DNA of 64,000 bases from Streptomyces diastatochromogenes (GTDB lineage: Bacteria; Actinomycetota; Actinomycetes; Streptomycetales; Streptomycetaceae). The translations under genes were made by a program, and so were the position numbers. Location of the stretch: positions 132,726 to 196,725 of the forward strand of contig NZ_MCGQ01000010.1 of assembly GCF_002242805.1 (NCBI RefSeq), given 5' to 3'. The stretch's first letter is position 1. Every line of letters starts with the position of its first letter. The notes beneath the pieces are model-generated. The model ran no database searches, was not told the DNA's origin, and saw nothing but the letters and a program-made list of their open reading frames with translations. This document shows, piece after piece, positions 44,874 to 53,199 of the stretch.

Positions 44874-46205
44874 ATGACATCCGGCAGCATCGTGGCCACA
44901 AGCGCCGCAAAGTCCCAGGCAGCGTCCCTGGCGCACTGGATCCCCTCACCCACAGCAGCCGTAGCCCCACTCGTTGCCCTCGCCTTGGCCGCTGGATGGC
45001 TGTGGCAGCGCGCCCGCAAGCGCGGCAACAGGCAGCAACGTGTCACCGCCGCCGTCCCGGTCGCCGCCGTCGCTGCGATCGGCTGCACCGCCTACAGCGC
45101 GGACACGAGCTGGCGGTTCGCCGCCGACTACCTCGACATGGGCGGCACCGTCGAGCGCGCCGCGATGTTCGCCGCCGCCGAACTCGCCCTGTTCGCCACC
45201 GCCCTGATGGCCCGGCAGAACCTCAACGGCCCCAAGCAGGCACCCGGAGCGCCCGGCACCCTCACCTGGGTGATCACCGGCGTGCAGATCGTGCCCGCTT
45301 ACGCCGAGTCCGGACTGATCGGCGGAACCGTGCGCGCCTTCGTCGGCCCGGTGCTGGCGGCCGTGCTGTGGCACCTGGCCATGGGCATCGAACTACGCAA
45401 CCGCAGCCCGCACGCCGACTCCCGCAGCCTGACCGCCGTCCTCACCCGACAGGCACGCGAACGGCTGCTGGCCCGCCTGGGGATCGCCGACCGGGACGCA
45501 GACTCCGCCCGGATCATCCGCGAGCGCGCCCTCGACCGGGCGGTCACCCTGATCCTCCGGGCAGAAACCATGAAGCCCGAGAAACGCAGCAAACCGCGAG
45601 GCCGACGCCTCACCCGCCGCCTGCACAAGGCCCTGGAGCAGGCCGACGTCGACCGCGACGAACGCCAGGACGAGCTGCTGCTGCGCAAGCTCGCCACCCG
45701 CCAACAGGCCCTCGCCCTGGTCACCGTCCCGTTGCCCGCCCGTTGGCCCGATCTTGCCGAGCGCACGACGGGCGGCACCGTGACCGCCCGCCCGCGGGCC
45801 ACGGCAGCGAAGCGGGCAGAGGCTCCGGGCCGCCCGCCCGCCAAGGTCGCGGGCGGTGACACTGCCGACCGGGCAGCCCGCCCTCAGCCCGAGAACCGCC
45901 CGCAGCAGCCCGCCCGCACGACCTCCAGCCCGGAATCGAAACCGGGCGGGGAGCCGCAGGGCGACGATCCGGGCAAGACCTCGCGGGCGGAGCCGAATGG
46001 CCAGGGCCGCAAACCGCGCGCCACACGCGAGCTCCTCATCGACTACGCAGATCACCTCTACGACGAGCACGGACGTCTCTCCCGTGACCTGCTGGAGGAG
46101 ACCGTGCGCGCGAACGGCTACAGCGTCGGCAGCGACATCGCCGGAGAAGTCGTCCGCACCGTCAAGGCCAGGGAACAGGCCGCGCGCGCCGACCACCCTC
46201 ACTGA
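44874..46205 (+). CDS. DUF2637/Spd-like membrane protein
   Basis: A 443-residue protein. Four hydrophobic segments lie in the first 190 residues (AVAPLVALALAAGWLWQ, VTAAVPVAAVAAIGCTAYS, FAAAELALFATALMA, VLAAVLWHLAMGIEL), then a basic helical region and a long Ala/Pro/Arg linker. The end is a small folded piece (LLIDYADHLYDEHGRLSRDLLEETVRANG) like a winged helix. This combination is common in Streptomyces integrative elements, where Spd proteins assist spread of the element. ATG at 44874 follows GGAGAG; a TTG at 44859 is an alternative. Confidence 0.65.
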   Translation: MTSGSIVATSAAKSQAASLAHWIPSPTAAVAPLVALALAAGWLWQRARKRGNRQQRVTAAVPVAAVAAIGCTAYSADTSWRFAADYLDMGGTVERAAMFAAAELALFATALMARQNLNGPKQAPGAPGTLTWVITGVQIVPAYAESGLIGGTVRAFVGPVLAAVLWHLAMGIELRNRSPHADSRSLTAVLTRQARERLLARLGIADRDADSARIIRERALDRAVTLILRAETMKPEKRSKPRGRRLTRRLHKALEQADVDRDERQDELLLRKLATRQQALALVTVPLPARWPDLAERTTGGTVTARPRATAAKRAEAPGRPPAKVAGGDTADRAARPQPENRPQQPARTTSSPESKPGGEPQGDDPGKTSRAEPNGQGRKPRATRELLIDYADHLYDEHGRLSRDLLEETVRANGYSVGSDIAGEVVRTVKAREQAARADHPH

Positions 46206-46242
46206 GACCGCCCCCGCCCCCAACCTCATGGAAGACCGATCA

Positions 46243-46890
46243 ATGCACGACTCGCACCACGAACTGCCGGTCGCTCCAACAGAGATGACCACCCCCACCT
46301 CGGCGGGAGCAAGGTATCCCGCTGGACCGTCCAGGGACGGCCGCAGCGGGGACGCCTCCGCCCCGGGGGTGGCGGAGGCACTCGGGCACCAGGGGGTGCC
46401 CGAGCAGGAACAGCCCGTCGACACCGCCGCCGTCGCGCTGCCGCGTGCCGCCGAAGCCGCCGCGCTGCACCGCGTCGCCCGACGCCGCAAGCCCGATCCG
46501 AACGGCCAACGCAAGGAGCGAGTCGACGCCCGCTACAGCGTCGAGGAGAAGGCCGACATCCAGCGCATGGCCCGCTCGCTGAACATCGCCGGCGCCCACT
46601 ACGTTGGAGCCGTCGTCATGGCCCACGTCCACGGCGACCTCGCCCTGCCCGGCCAGCGCACCGAGCTCGACGACTACATCGACGAGCTCACCGCCCTGCG
46701 CAGCGAGGTCGCCAGGATCGGCCGCAACCTCAACCAGATCACCAAGAAGCTCAACTCCGGCGGCCCCCCGCACCCTGGGGACACCGCTGTCCTGGCCCAG
46801 ACCGAGCGCACCCTGGACGCGGTTGGCACGGCCGTCCGCCACATCGCGGCCGCCGCGAACCAGGCCGTCGCCAAGCGGGCGGCCCGGTGA
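46243..46890 (+). CDS. MobC-like mobilization accessory protein
   Basis: A 215-residue protein. After a disordered N-terminus comes RVDARYSVEEKADIQRMARSLNI, a ribbon-helix-helix type DNA-binding start. LTALRSEVARIGRNLNQITKKLNSGG follows, the classic MobC motif. Such proteins bind oriT and help the relaxase. The relaxase GTG overlaps its stop (GTGA). ATG at 46243 has GGAAGA 9 bases upstream. Confidence 0.8.
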   Translation: MHDSHHELPVAPTEMTTPTSAGARYPAGPSRDGRSGDASAPGVAEALGHQGVPEQEQPVDTAAVALPRAAEAAALHRVARRRKPDPNGQRKERVDARYSVEEKADIQRMARSLNIAGAHYVGAVVMAHVHGDLALPGQRTELDDYIDELTALRSEVARIGRNLNQITKKLNSGGPPHPGDTAVLAQTERTLDAVGTAVRHIAAAANQAVAKRAAR

Positions 46891-48593
46891 TCGCGAAGAT
46901 CAGCGGTGGCAAGGAGACCGCGGGCCTGATCCGGTACCTGTTCGACACGAAGAAGGCCAAGGACCACACCGACCCGCATCTGGTCGCCTCCTGGGACGGC
47001 TTCGCCCCCGACCCCGGCCGCGCTGAGGACCCTGACGCGGCCAGGAGGCTCCTCGTGGCCGACCTCGACCTGCACGTCAAGCAGGCCCGGCGGCTCGGCC
47101 GTGCCCCGGAGCGGCACACGTGGCACTGCTCGATCCGGGCCGCCGAGAGCGACCGCCACCTCAGCGACGAGGAGTGGGCCGCCATCGCCCGCCGGGTCGT
47201 CGAGGCCACCGGCATCGCGCCCGCCGGTGATCCGGACGGCTGCCGCTGGGTCGCCGTCCGCCACGCCCCCGACCACATCCACATCGCCGCCACCAAGGTC
47301 CGCGCAGATCTGCACGCCGCACGCCACTGGAACGACTACCTCACCGCCGACCGCGAACTCGCCGCCATCGAGAAGGAATACGGCCTCTTCCGCGTCGCCC
47401 GCGGCGACCGCACCGCCGCCAAGCGGACCACCCGCGCCGAGCAGGAGAAGGCCCGCCGTACCGGCCAGCGAATGCCCGCTCGCGAGCGCCTGCGTGCCAC
47501 CGTGCGCACCGCTGTGGCCGCTGCTTCCACTATGGAGGAGTTCGTCCACCTGCTCAGCCACATCGACGGCGTACTCGTCGAGATCGTGCACTTCCCCTCC
47601 GGCGACGTCCGCGGCTACAAGGTCGCTGCCGAAGACACCACCACCGCCGACAACAGGCCCGTCTGGTACTCCGGCTCCGAACTCGCCCCCGACCTGTCCT
47701 TCCCCAAGATCCGAGAACGCCTGGAGAACACCGAACCGCAGGCAGGCGCCCAGCCGGGTCGGCGCAGGCCGAACACGTGGCACCAGGCCACTGCTTCCGC
47801 AGAACGCATCCCGCGCCACCTCGACCGGACCGACGACGAAGCCTCCCAGGCCCACCTCGCCGCCTTCGGTGAAGCCCTCGACGCCCTTCCTCTCCTCGCG
47901 CCCCAGGCTCTTCGGCCTCAGCTCCGAGAGGCGGCAACGGCGTTCGAGCGCGCCACACGCTCCCGCATCCAGGCCGAACACCAGCACGCCCGCGCCCTGC
48001 GTGGTGCCGTGCGGGCGATGCTCCGCGATCCGGTACCCAGGGACGGCGCCGCCCTGGCGATGTTCCTCGACGCCGCGATCCTCGTCGTCATCGCCGCCGC
48101 TCGCTGGCACCAGCTCCGCCACCACGACCAGCAGGTTGCCGCCGCCCAGCAGACCCTGCTGCACCTCCAGGCGGCCTACGACCAGGCAGCCGCCGCACCA
48201 CTGGCCGCCCTCGCTCAGCGCCGACCGCCTCAGCAGGCGGCGGACAGGCACATCCTCCACCTGCACCAAGTCGTGCCCGATCACGTCGAGCAGATCACCG
48301 AAGATCCCGCCTTCGGTGCCCTGACCACTGCCCTCGCCGAAGCCGAGGCAGCAGGCCACAACCCGGAGCAGCTTCTCCAGCAGGCTGTCGACCAGCGGAC
48401 CCTGGAGGACGCCCGATCCCCCGCAAGGACCCTGGCGTGGCGAATCGAACGCCTCAGCGCAAGGCCGGCGCCCACTGCACGAGCCCTGGCAGCGCAGGCC
48501 CGGAGCGCAACACAACGGTCCGCTGCGCCATTGCCGACGACGGCAACGGCTGCCCCGGTTGTTCCGCAAGCACCGCGAGGACGGCGGCGGTAA
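46887..48593 (+). CDS. Relaxase (MobA/VirD2-type, HUH)
   Basis: A 568-residue relaxase. N-terminal MIAKISGGKETAGLIRYLFD leads to the metal site APDHIHIAATKVR (HUH motif with a preceding Asp) and DRELAAIEKEYGL. The C-terminal half is helical, with a hydrophobic stretch (FLDAAILVVIAAA) near residue 395 and many Ala/Arg repeats. It nicks the origin of transfer and pilots the strand to a recipient. GTG at 46887 overlaps the MobC-like stop. A weak hairpin (GTCCCTC/GAGGGAC, 48620-48641) follows in the end of the convergent gene. Confidence 0.85.
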   Translation: MIAKISGGKETAGLIRYLFDTKKAKDHTDPHLVASWDGFAPDPGRAEDPDAARRLLVADLDLHVKQARRLGRAPERHTWHCSIRAAESDRHLSDEEWAAIARRVVEATGIAPAGDPDGCRWVAVRHAPDHIHIAATKVRADLHAARHWNDYLTADRELAAIEKEYGLFRVARGDRTAAKRTTRAEQEKARRTGQRMPARERLRATVRTAVAAASTMEEFVHLLSHIDGVLVEIVHFPSGDVRGYKVAAEDTTTADNRPVWYSGSELAPDLSFPKIRERLENTEPQAGAQPGRRRPNTWHQATASAERIPRHLDRTDDEASQAHLAAFGEALDALPLLAPQALRPQLREAATAFERATRSRIQAEHQHARALRGAVRAMLRDPVPRDGAALAMFLDAAILVVIAAARWHQLRHHDQQVAAAQQTLLHLQAAYDQAAAAPLAALAQRRPPQQAADRHILHLHQVVPDHVEQITEDPAFGALTTALAEAEAAGHNPEQLLQQAVDQRTLEDARSPARTLAWRIERLSARPAPTARALAAQARSATQRSAAPLPTTATAAPVVPQAPRGRRR

Positions 48594-48600
48594 AACGACG

Positions 48601-49734
48601 TCAGAGCCGCAGGGGCTGCGTCCCTCCGGGATCTGAGGGACGTGCGAGGCTTTCCCGGATCACGCGGTCGCTGGTGCGCAGAGCCGCCGTCAGTTCTCCT
48701 CGCAGCTCGTTCGGAAGGGTCCCTGAGCCGAGGGCGCAGGCGCGCACCAGCACGCGACAGTCCTGCATTTGCCGGTCCGTGGCGATCTCGGTGAACAGAG
48801 GGTGAGCCAGGGTCTCGCGGGCCGCATAGCCGTCTTCGGTGTCCGTCGTCCTGCGATGGAGGCCCTCGACGATGCGATGCGCGGCGAGCGCATCGGCGGA
48901 ACCGAATGCGTCGAGGACCGTAAGTCCGAGCCGGGTGTCGAAGACGGTCATCCCGGGTTCGGCCTTCCGTCCGAGGTAGGCCGTCACCAGATCCGCCAGG
49001 TGGCCGTCGGTCGGCTGCCCGGCGTCGCGGCGGCATAGAACGGTCAGACATGCCGTGACGGCTTGTTCCCACGGGTCGCCGGGCATCGTGTCGGCAAGGA
49101 GGGCAGCGGCCCGCGCGGTGTCACCCGCAACGAGGGCGGCGAGTACGGCGACCTGTCGGCCGTCGAGCATTCGCTTTCCGATGCCGTGGTGGGCTCCGAT
49201 GTGCGCCAGCGCCTCGGGCCATCGCCCCTCGGCGGTGAGGGTGCGCGTGCCGTCCGCGAGGAGGACGCGCCACAGCCACGCGCGAACCTCCTGGCGGTCT
49301 TCGCCGGTCGCAGTGAGGTTCGCAGGTACGTTGACGCCTTCGAACCGGGCGGCTGTGCCCGTCTCGATGGCCTTGTACAGGTTGAGGAGTCGCTGACGGC
49401 CCTCGTCGGGGTGGCCGGCGCGGATCTGGAGGCGAGCGAGGTTGACGGCCGGTTCCAGTCCGCGGATTGCGCTCATGCCGGGCAGGGGGCAGGCGTACAG
49501 GTAGGCGGCGGCGTGCTGGTGGCACATCTCGCGGGCGAGCTCGGGGAGGTCGAGGTCGGAGGCGATGAGCGCGGCCTGGTTGTAGACGGCCGAGGCGAGC
49601 CCCTGGTCGGTCCTTTTCACCGCGTTGTCGGCCAGGTCGACGAGTGCGCGTACGCGTTCAGGCAGGGGCAGGCAGGCGGGGCGGAAGCGGGCGACGAGCG
49701 GGAAACGCTGGGCTATGGGGCCGTATGGGTCCAT
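48601..49734 (-). CDS. Helical TPR-like protein at the end of the lanthipeptide operon
   Basis: A 377-residue protein of repeated alpha-helical hairpins (VRALVDLADNAVKRTDQGLASAVYNQAALIASDLDLPELAREMC, WPEALAHIGAHHGIGKRML) without membrane or catalytic motifs. The spacing suggests TPR-like repeats. It lies on the same strand as the lanthipeptide enzymes, 88 bases after the methyltransferase gene, and homologous helical proteins often accompany Streptomyces lanthipeptide genes. A scaffold or regulatory role is likely but unproven. Confidence 0.6.
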   Translation of the reverse strand: MDPYGPIAQRFPLVARFRPACLPLPERVRALVDLADNAVKRTDQGLASAVYNQAALIASDLDLPELAREMCHQHAAAYLYACPLPGMSAIRGLEPAVNLARLQIRAGHPDEGRQRLLNLYKAIETGTAARFEGVNVPANLTATGEDRQEVRAWLWRVLLADGTRTLTAEGRWPEALAHIGAHHGIGKRMLDGRQVAVLAALVAGDTARAAALLADTMPGDPWEQAVTACLTVLCRRDAGQPTDGHLADLVTAYLGRKAEPGMTVFDTRLGLTVLDAFGSADALAAHRIVEGLHRRTTDTEDGYAARETLAHPLFTEIATDRQMQDCRVLVRACALGSGTLPNELRGELTAALRTSDRVIRESLARPSDPGGTQPLRL

Positions 49735-49822
49735 GGATCCCCCAGGTCGAGAGCGAAGACTGATGAGGCGCCGGTGTCCGCCAGCTGTACGCCGACGGGC
49801 ACCGTCCGCTACGCGTGGGGCG

Positions 49823-51136
49823 TCATCGCCAGTCGACGACGATGCGGTTCAGCGGTGTGTCGAGGGCAAAGAGACCGGGGCGCTGCTCGATGGCGGGGGT
49901 GTCGAGGGGCTGGATCTCGAACGTGGCCTCACGACCTCGGTACTCCCTGTCCCAGGTACGGATGGTGTCGGCGACCTTCGCGGCCAGCTCGTCGCTGCCG
50001 GGGCCGTGGCCGATGACGCCGAACTCCCAGAGCCTGTCGCCCTCGGGGGTCTTCTGATTGGACACGCGCCGGGCGAGGTAGGTAACGGCACCCTTGTCAA
50101 CGACCGCAGTTGACGAGGGGTAGGGGTCCTCGGTGAGCAGCGTGCCCTTGGCGCTCTGGGGGAACAGCATCCGGATCAGACCAGAGGGGAGGGAGCAGGT
50201 GACGAACAGTTCCATCCACTCCGGCGACTCCATGGCGCGGACCGTCATGCCGGTCCACTCCTCGGTGCGCGGCTGGGCGAGTACACCTGCGAGGGCATCG
50301 GCGTCGATGCTGAGCCCGGCGGGGGCCTGGAGTCGTACGGTGCCGTCCGTGCTGAGCGGGATGACTCGGCGGTCGTCATCGGCGATGCCCCGCCGAAGGG
50401 GCATGAAGGTGTTCATCTCGCTGCCGAGGGAGACCCACCGGCCGTCGCGCTGCTCGTAGGCGATGGAGCGGGACACCGTGCCCTTCAGGCGCTGGGGGAC
50501 GAGGAGCCGACCGCCGGGAGCGAGCTGCTGCAGCCAGGCGTGCGGCACGCCGTGCGCGCCCACAGTGGCGATGATCCGGTCGTACGGCGCTGCTTCGGCG
50601 TAGCCGAGTGCTCCGTCGCGGGTCACGGCCTCGACGTTGGTGATCCCGGCGGCGGCGAGGTGCGCACGGGCGCCCTCCACGAGGTCGTCGTCGACGTCGA
50701 GGGTGGTCACGTGTCCGCTCTCGCCAACCAGGTGGGCGAGCAGACCGGCGTTGTAGCCGGTGCCTGCGCCGAGTTCGAGGATGCGCTCGCCGGGCTGGGC
50801 TTCGAGCTGGTCCAGCATGAGGGCGACGACGCCCGGCTGGGAGGCGCAGGAGATGGATGTGCCGTCGGTGTCGTACTTGATGTGCACCGGTGCGTTGGCG
50901 TAGGCGTCTTCGAGTGACGCGTCGGGCACGAACACGTGGCGGGGAACGGTCCGCAACGCGGTCTCGACGGCGGGCGTGCGGGCGGGTCCGTCCGCCCGAA
51001 GCTGGTCGACCAGGGCGTTGCGGAGGCGCTCGGCGTCCGCCCTCGGGGTGGTGATCGCGTCGGTGTTCACCGCGCTGACGCTATCGATGTCGCCCGTTGC
51101 CTCGGTGGGCGACTCGGTGTGGTCACTCGTTCCCAT
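49823..51136 (-). CDS. Protein-isoaspartate-methyltransferase-like enzyme of an FxLD lanthipeptide system
   Basis: A 437-residue methyltransferase. VPRHVFVPDASLEDAYAN and GTSISCASQPGVVALMLDQL, with ILELGAGTGYNAGLLAHL as SAM motif I, are classic for L-isoaspartyl O-methyltransferases. A C-terminal extension of about 190 residues (GVLAQPRTEEWTGMTV, DTPLNRIVVDW) is typical of the lanthipeptide-associated group. In such systems the enzyme methylates an Asp of the peptide, giving a succinimide and then isoAsp. The precursor here has a DDN stretch beside its cysteines. ATG at 51136 has GAGAGG upstream. The frame is open further upstream into the SpaB_C-like segment. Confidence 0.83.
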   Translation of the reverse strand: MGTSDHTESPTEATGDIDSVSAVNTDAITTPRADAERLRNALVDQLRADGPARTPAVETALRTVPRHVFVPDASLEDAYANAPVHIKYDTDGTSISCASQPGVVALMLDQLEAQPGERILELGAGTGYNAGLLAHLVGESGHVTTLDVDDDLVEGARAHLAAAGITNVEAVTRDGALGYAEAAPYDRIIATVGAHGVPHAWLQQLAPGGRLLVPQRLKGTVSRSIAYEQRDGRWVSLGSEMNTFMPLRRGIADDDRRVIPLSTDGTVRLQAPAGLSIDADALAGVLAQPRTEEWTGMTVRAMESPEWMELFVTCSLPSGLIRMLFPQSAKGTLLTEDPYPSSTAVVDKGAVTYLARRVSNQKTPEGDRLWEFGVIGHGPGSDELAAKVADTIRTWDREYRGREATFEIQPLDTPAIEQRPGLFALDTPLNRIVVDWR

Positions 51137-51903
51137 GACTACCTCTCGTGCGATGTGGGACAGGGCGCTCTGGTCGTACCGGAGGAGACCGGCGCGGTTG
51201 GCGTGGAAGATCACGTGGTGGGCGATGACGGCTCGCAGGCCGCGGGTGAGGGCGCCGCGGCCTGCGAGGTCGGCGAGCGTGGCGCCGGCCCGTTCGAAGG
51301 CGGTCACCCATTCCTCGTGCGCGTGGAGTGGGCCACCAGGGCGGCAGAGGCTGTGGGCGTCTGCGGTCATGAGCTTGCGCATGGCCGGAGCCAGTTCGGC
51401 GGCTCGTTCGGACGGTTGTGGAGCGGTGGCTGGTCGAAGGGTCGCGACCTTCGCCCATACGTCGCCCTGTTCGAACCAGTCGAGTCCGGCACCGCGCATC
51501 ATGACGCTCGCCAGCAGGACGGCGGATTCCCGGCGTCCCAGGTGCATCGGGCTCGGCTGGTAGGTGAGCAGGTGGCGGGAGTCGCTGTGGAACAGTTCGT
51601 GGGCTGTGTCCATGGCCTCCGGGCCGCCGAAGGTGTCGGTCTCGGGCTCGTAGACGCAGGGCAGGCACGACACGGCCACGCCGTCGCCGATGAGATCGCT
51701 CAGGAGCGACTCGATGGCTGCTGAGGGCTTGTCCGCGAGGTAACGCAGCGGCCAGGGCGTTTGTTCATGAACCACCAGCCGGTCAGCTGGCCGTCGGCCT
51801 CGGCCTCGATCAGGGCGGGGCCAAGGCGTTCGGCGATGGTGCGTCGGGCAATCTCGCGGTCGGCGAAGGCGATGTTGTGCTGCTGCCAGCGGTCGGGAGG
51901 CAT
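51137..51903 (-). pseudogene. SpaB_C/thiopeptide-type domain gene broken by a one-base frameshift
   Basis: From ATG at 51903 the protein begins MPPDRWQQHNIAFADREIA and is open until about residue 48 (GWWFMNK), then runs out of the family pattern. The continuation (TPWPLRYLADKP, YEPETDTFGG, DTAHELFHSDSRHLL, LGRRESAVLLASVMMRGAGLDWFEQGDVW) is in the frame of the methyltransferase gene. The break is at an AAA run (51760-51762); one extra A would restore a fused protein of about 693 residues. It could be a mutation, a sequence error or a -1 frameshift. The domain normally handles glutamate elimination or related steps in dehydration. Confidence 0.65.
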
Positions 51904-51924
51904 TGAGGTCCTTCGGTCGGTGGA

Positions 51925-53199
51925 TCAAGCGATGAGGAGGCATGCGTCCCAGGCGGACCGGGGTGGTGCGGCGGTGCTGGACGCGAGGAGGGTCAGGGCT
52001 ATGCCGGCGGCGCCGTCGAGGAAGCCGGGGCCGCCTTCCTCGTCCTGGATGAGCGCCGTGGCCGTGAGTTCGGGGTCGGTGCCCGGTGGCATGACCGCAG
52101 CCAGGAGGGCCGGGATCGCGGCGCGGAGTTTCTCCGCGGTCGAGGGGTGGGCGTCGTCGGCCGTACGCGTGGCGACGTGGGCGAGGCCGGCGAACCCGTG
52201 GCAGAGGCCGTTGTCCGTCGTGGCCTTCAGCTGCTCGGGGGCGGTAAGGGCGGCCACGAGTGCTTTCTCCGCGGCAATCTGGCGGCGGGTGTCGCCGAGG
52301 GCAAGCGCGGCAAGTTGCTCGGCGCGGGCGAGGCCGGCGGTGCCGTAGCACCAGGATGGTCGCCGGGGTGCGGACGGGGCGAGATGCCAGCTTCGCAGCT
52401 CGCCCTGAGTGACCCAGTACGGCCAGACCGGTCCGCCGTCGACCTCCTCCTTCCAGCGGTCCAGCCATGCCAGGATGGTGTGCAGTGCTGCGTGGTGCCC
52501 ATCGGTGACGGAGCCGTCCCGAGCGGCAAGGGCTAGGAGTGCGAGGACGCCGCCGATGCCGTGCGCCATACCGGTGTTGGCGTGCCCGCCGGGGAATCGG
52601 TCGTCCGGGCTGCCCGAGGGCCCGGTCTCCGCCCACCAGCCCGGAAGGGTCTCGCCGTGGTGGGTGATCGGTTCGGTGAGGCGCACGCAGTAGTCGAGAA
52701 CGGCGCGCGTCGTGGAGCTGCCGGGGCTTCGGCGCAGTAGGTAGGCGCCGTATCCGGTGAGACCCCGGATGGCGTCGAACTCGGCGAGCTGCGGCAGGCG
52801 TCTGGCGTCGATGCGGCGGTGGGCCGCGTCGAGACGGCGTCCGACGTCGACCGTGATCTGGGCGTCCATCGCGTCGAGGGCGCGGTGGTAGGAGCCGGGA
52901 AGGTGGTCGGCGGCACAGGACAGGGCGTGGGCGAAGGCAGGCACTCCGTAGAACGGGTGGCTGTCCGGGCCGCTGGTGAGCGGCTGCCGGGAGGCGGCGG
53001 TGAGCCAGTCGTGGGCGCGGTGCCACGGGCCGAGGCCGTTCGCGGCCAACTCAATGTGCAGGAGCGCGATGCCGGGCGGCCCGTAGGCAAGATGCTGCCG
53101 ATCCAAGGACAGCGTCCTAGAGCCGCATGGCATGGTCTCGGGGTCGGCGAGCTGGGCGGCGATGGTGTCGACCAGACCGAGCGCAGGGTGGGCGTTCAC
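51925..53199 (-). CDS. lanC: LanC-type lanthipeptide cyclase
   Basis: A 424-residue zinc cyclase. GMAHGIGGVLALLAL provides the catalytic His region, SWCYGTAGLARA the first zinc Cys, and NGLCHGFAGLAHV the second Cys-His pair. GGPGFLDGAAGIALTLL ends the toroidal fold. It adds cysteine thiols to dehydrated Ser/Thr to form (methyl)lanthionines. GTG at 53199 overlaps the dehydratase stop (GTGA) after GGGGGAGAA, so the two proteins are translationally coupled. Confidence 0.9.
   Translation of the reverse strand: MNAHPALGLVDTIAAQLADPETMPCGSRTLSLDRQHLAYGPPGIALLHIELAANGLGPWHRAHDWLTAASRQPLTSGPDSHPFYGVPAFAHALSCAADHLPGSYHRALDAMDAQITVDVGRRLDAAHRRIDARRLPQLAEFDAIRGLTGYGAYLLRRSPGSSTTRAVLDYCVRLTEPITHHGETLPGWWAETGPSGSPDDRFPGGHANTGMAHGIGGVLALLALAARDGSVTDGHHAALHTILAWLDRWKEEVDGGPVWPYWVTQGELRSWHLAPSAPRRPSWCYGTAGLARAEQLAALALGDTRRQIAAEKALVAALTAPEQLKATTDNGLCHGFAGLAHVATRTADDAHPSTAEKLRAAIPALLAAVMPPGTDPELTATALIQDEEGGPGFLDGAAGIALTLLASSTAAPPRSAWDACLLIA

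Larger units (their letters stand above)
40505..48593. mobile_element. Integrative and mobilizable element core
   Basis: A continuous set of int, xis, repressor, replication initiator, helicase loader, Spd-like membrane protein, MobC-like protein and relaxase. No TraB-type FtsK DNA translocase and no type IV secretion genes were found. Transfer would therefore need a helper or use genes outside this window. The attachment sites were not located with certainty. Confidence 0.7.

Noticed and set aside
44075..45859. Plus-strand frame of 594 codons starting at the helicase-loader position
   Set aside because: It is a Pro/Arg/His-rich frame overlapping the AAA+ gene and the membrane protein gene, both of which have conserved motifs in another frame.
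49823..53026. One 1067-codon minus-strand gene
   Set aside because: Only its last part codes for real domains (SpaB_C-like tail and methyltransferase). The earlier part is antisense-frame noise opposite LanC codons in another frame.
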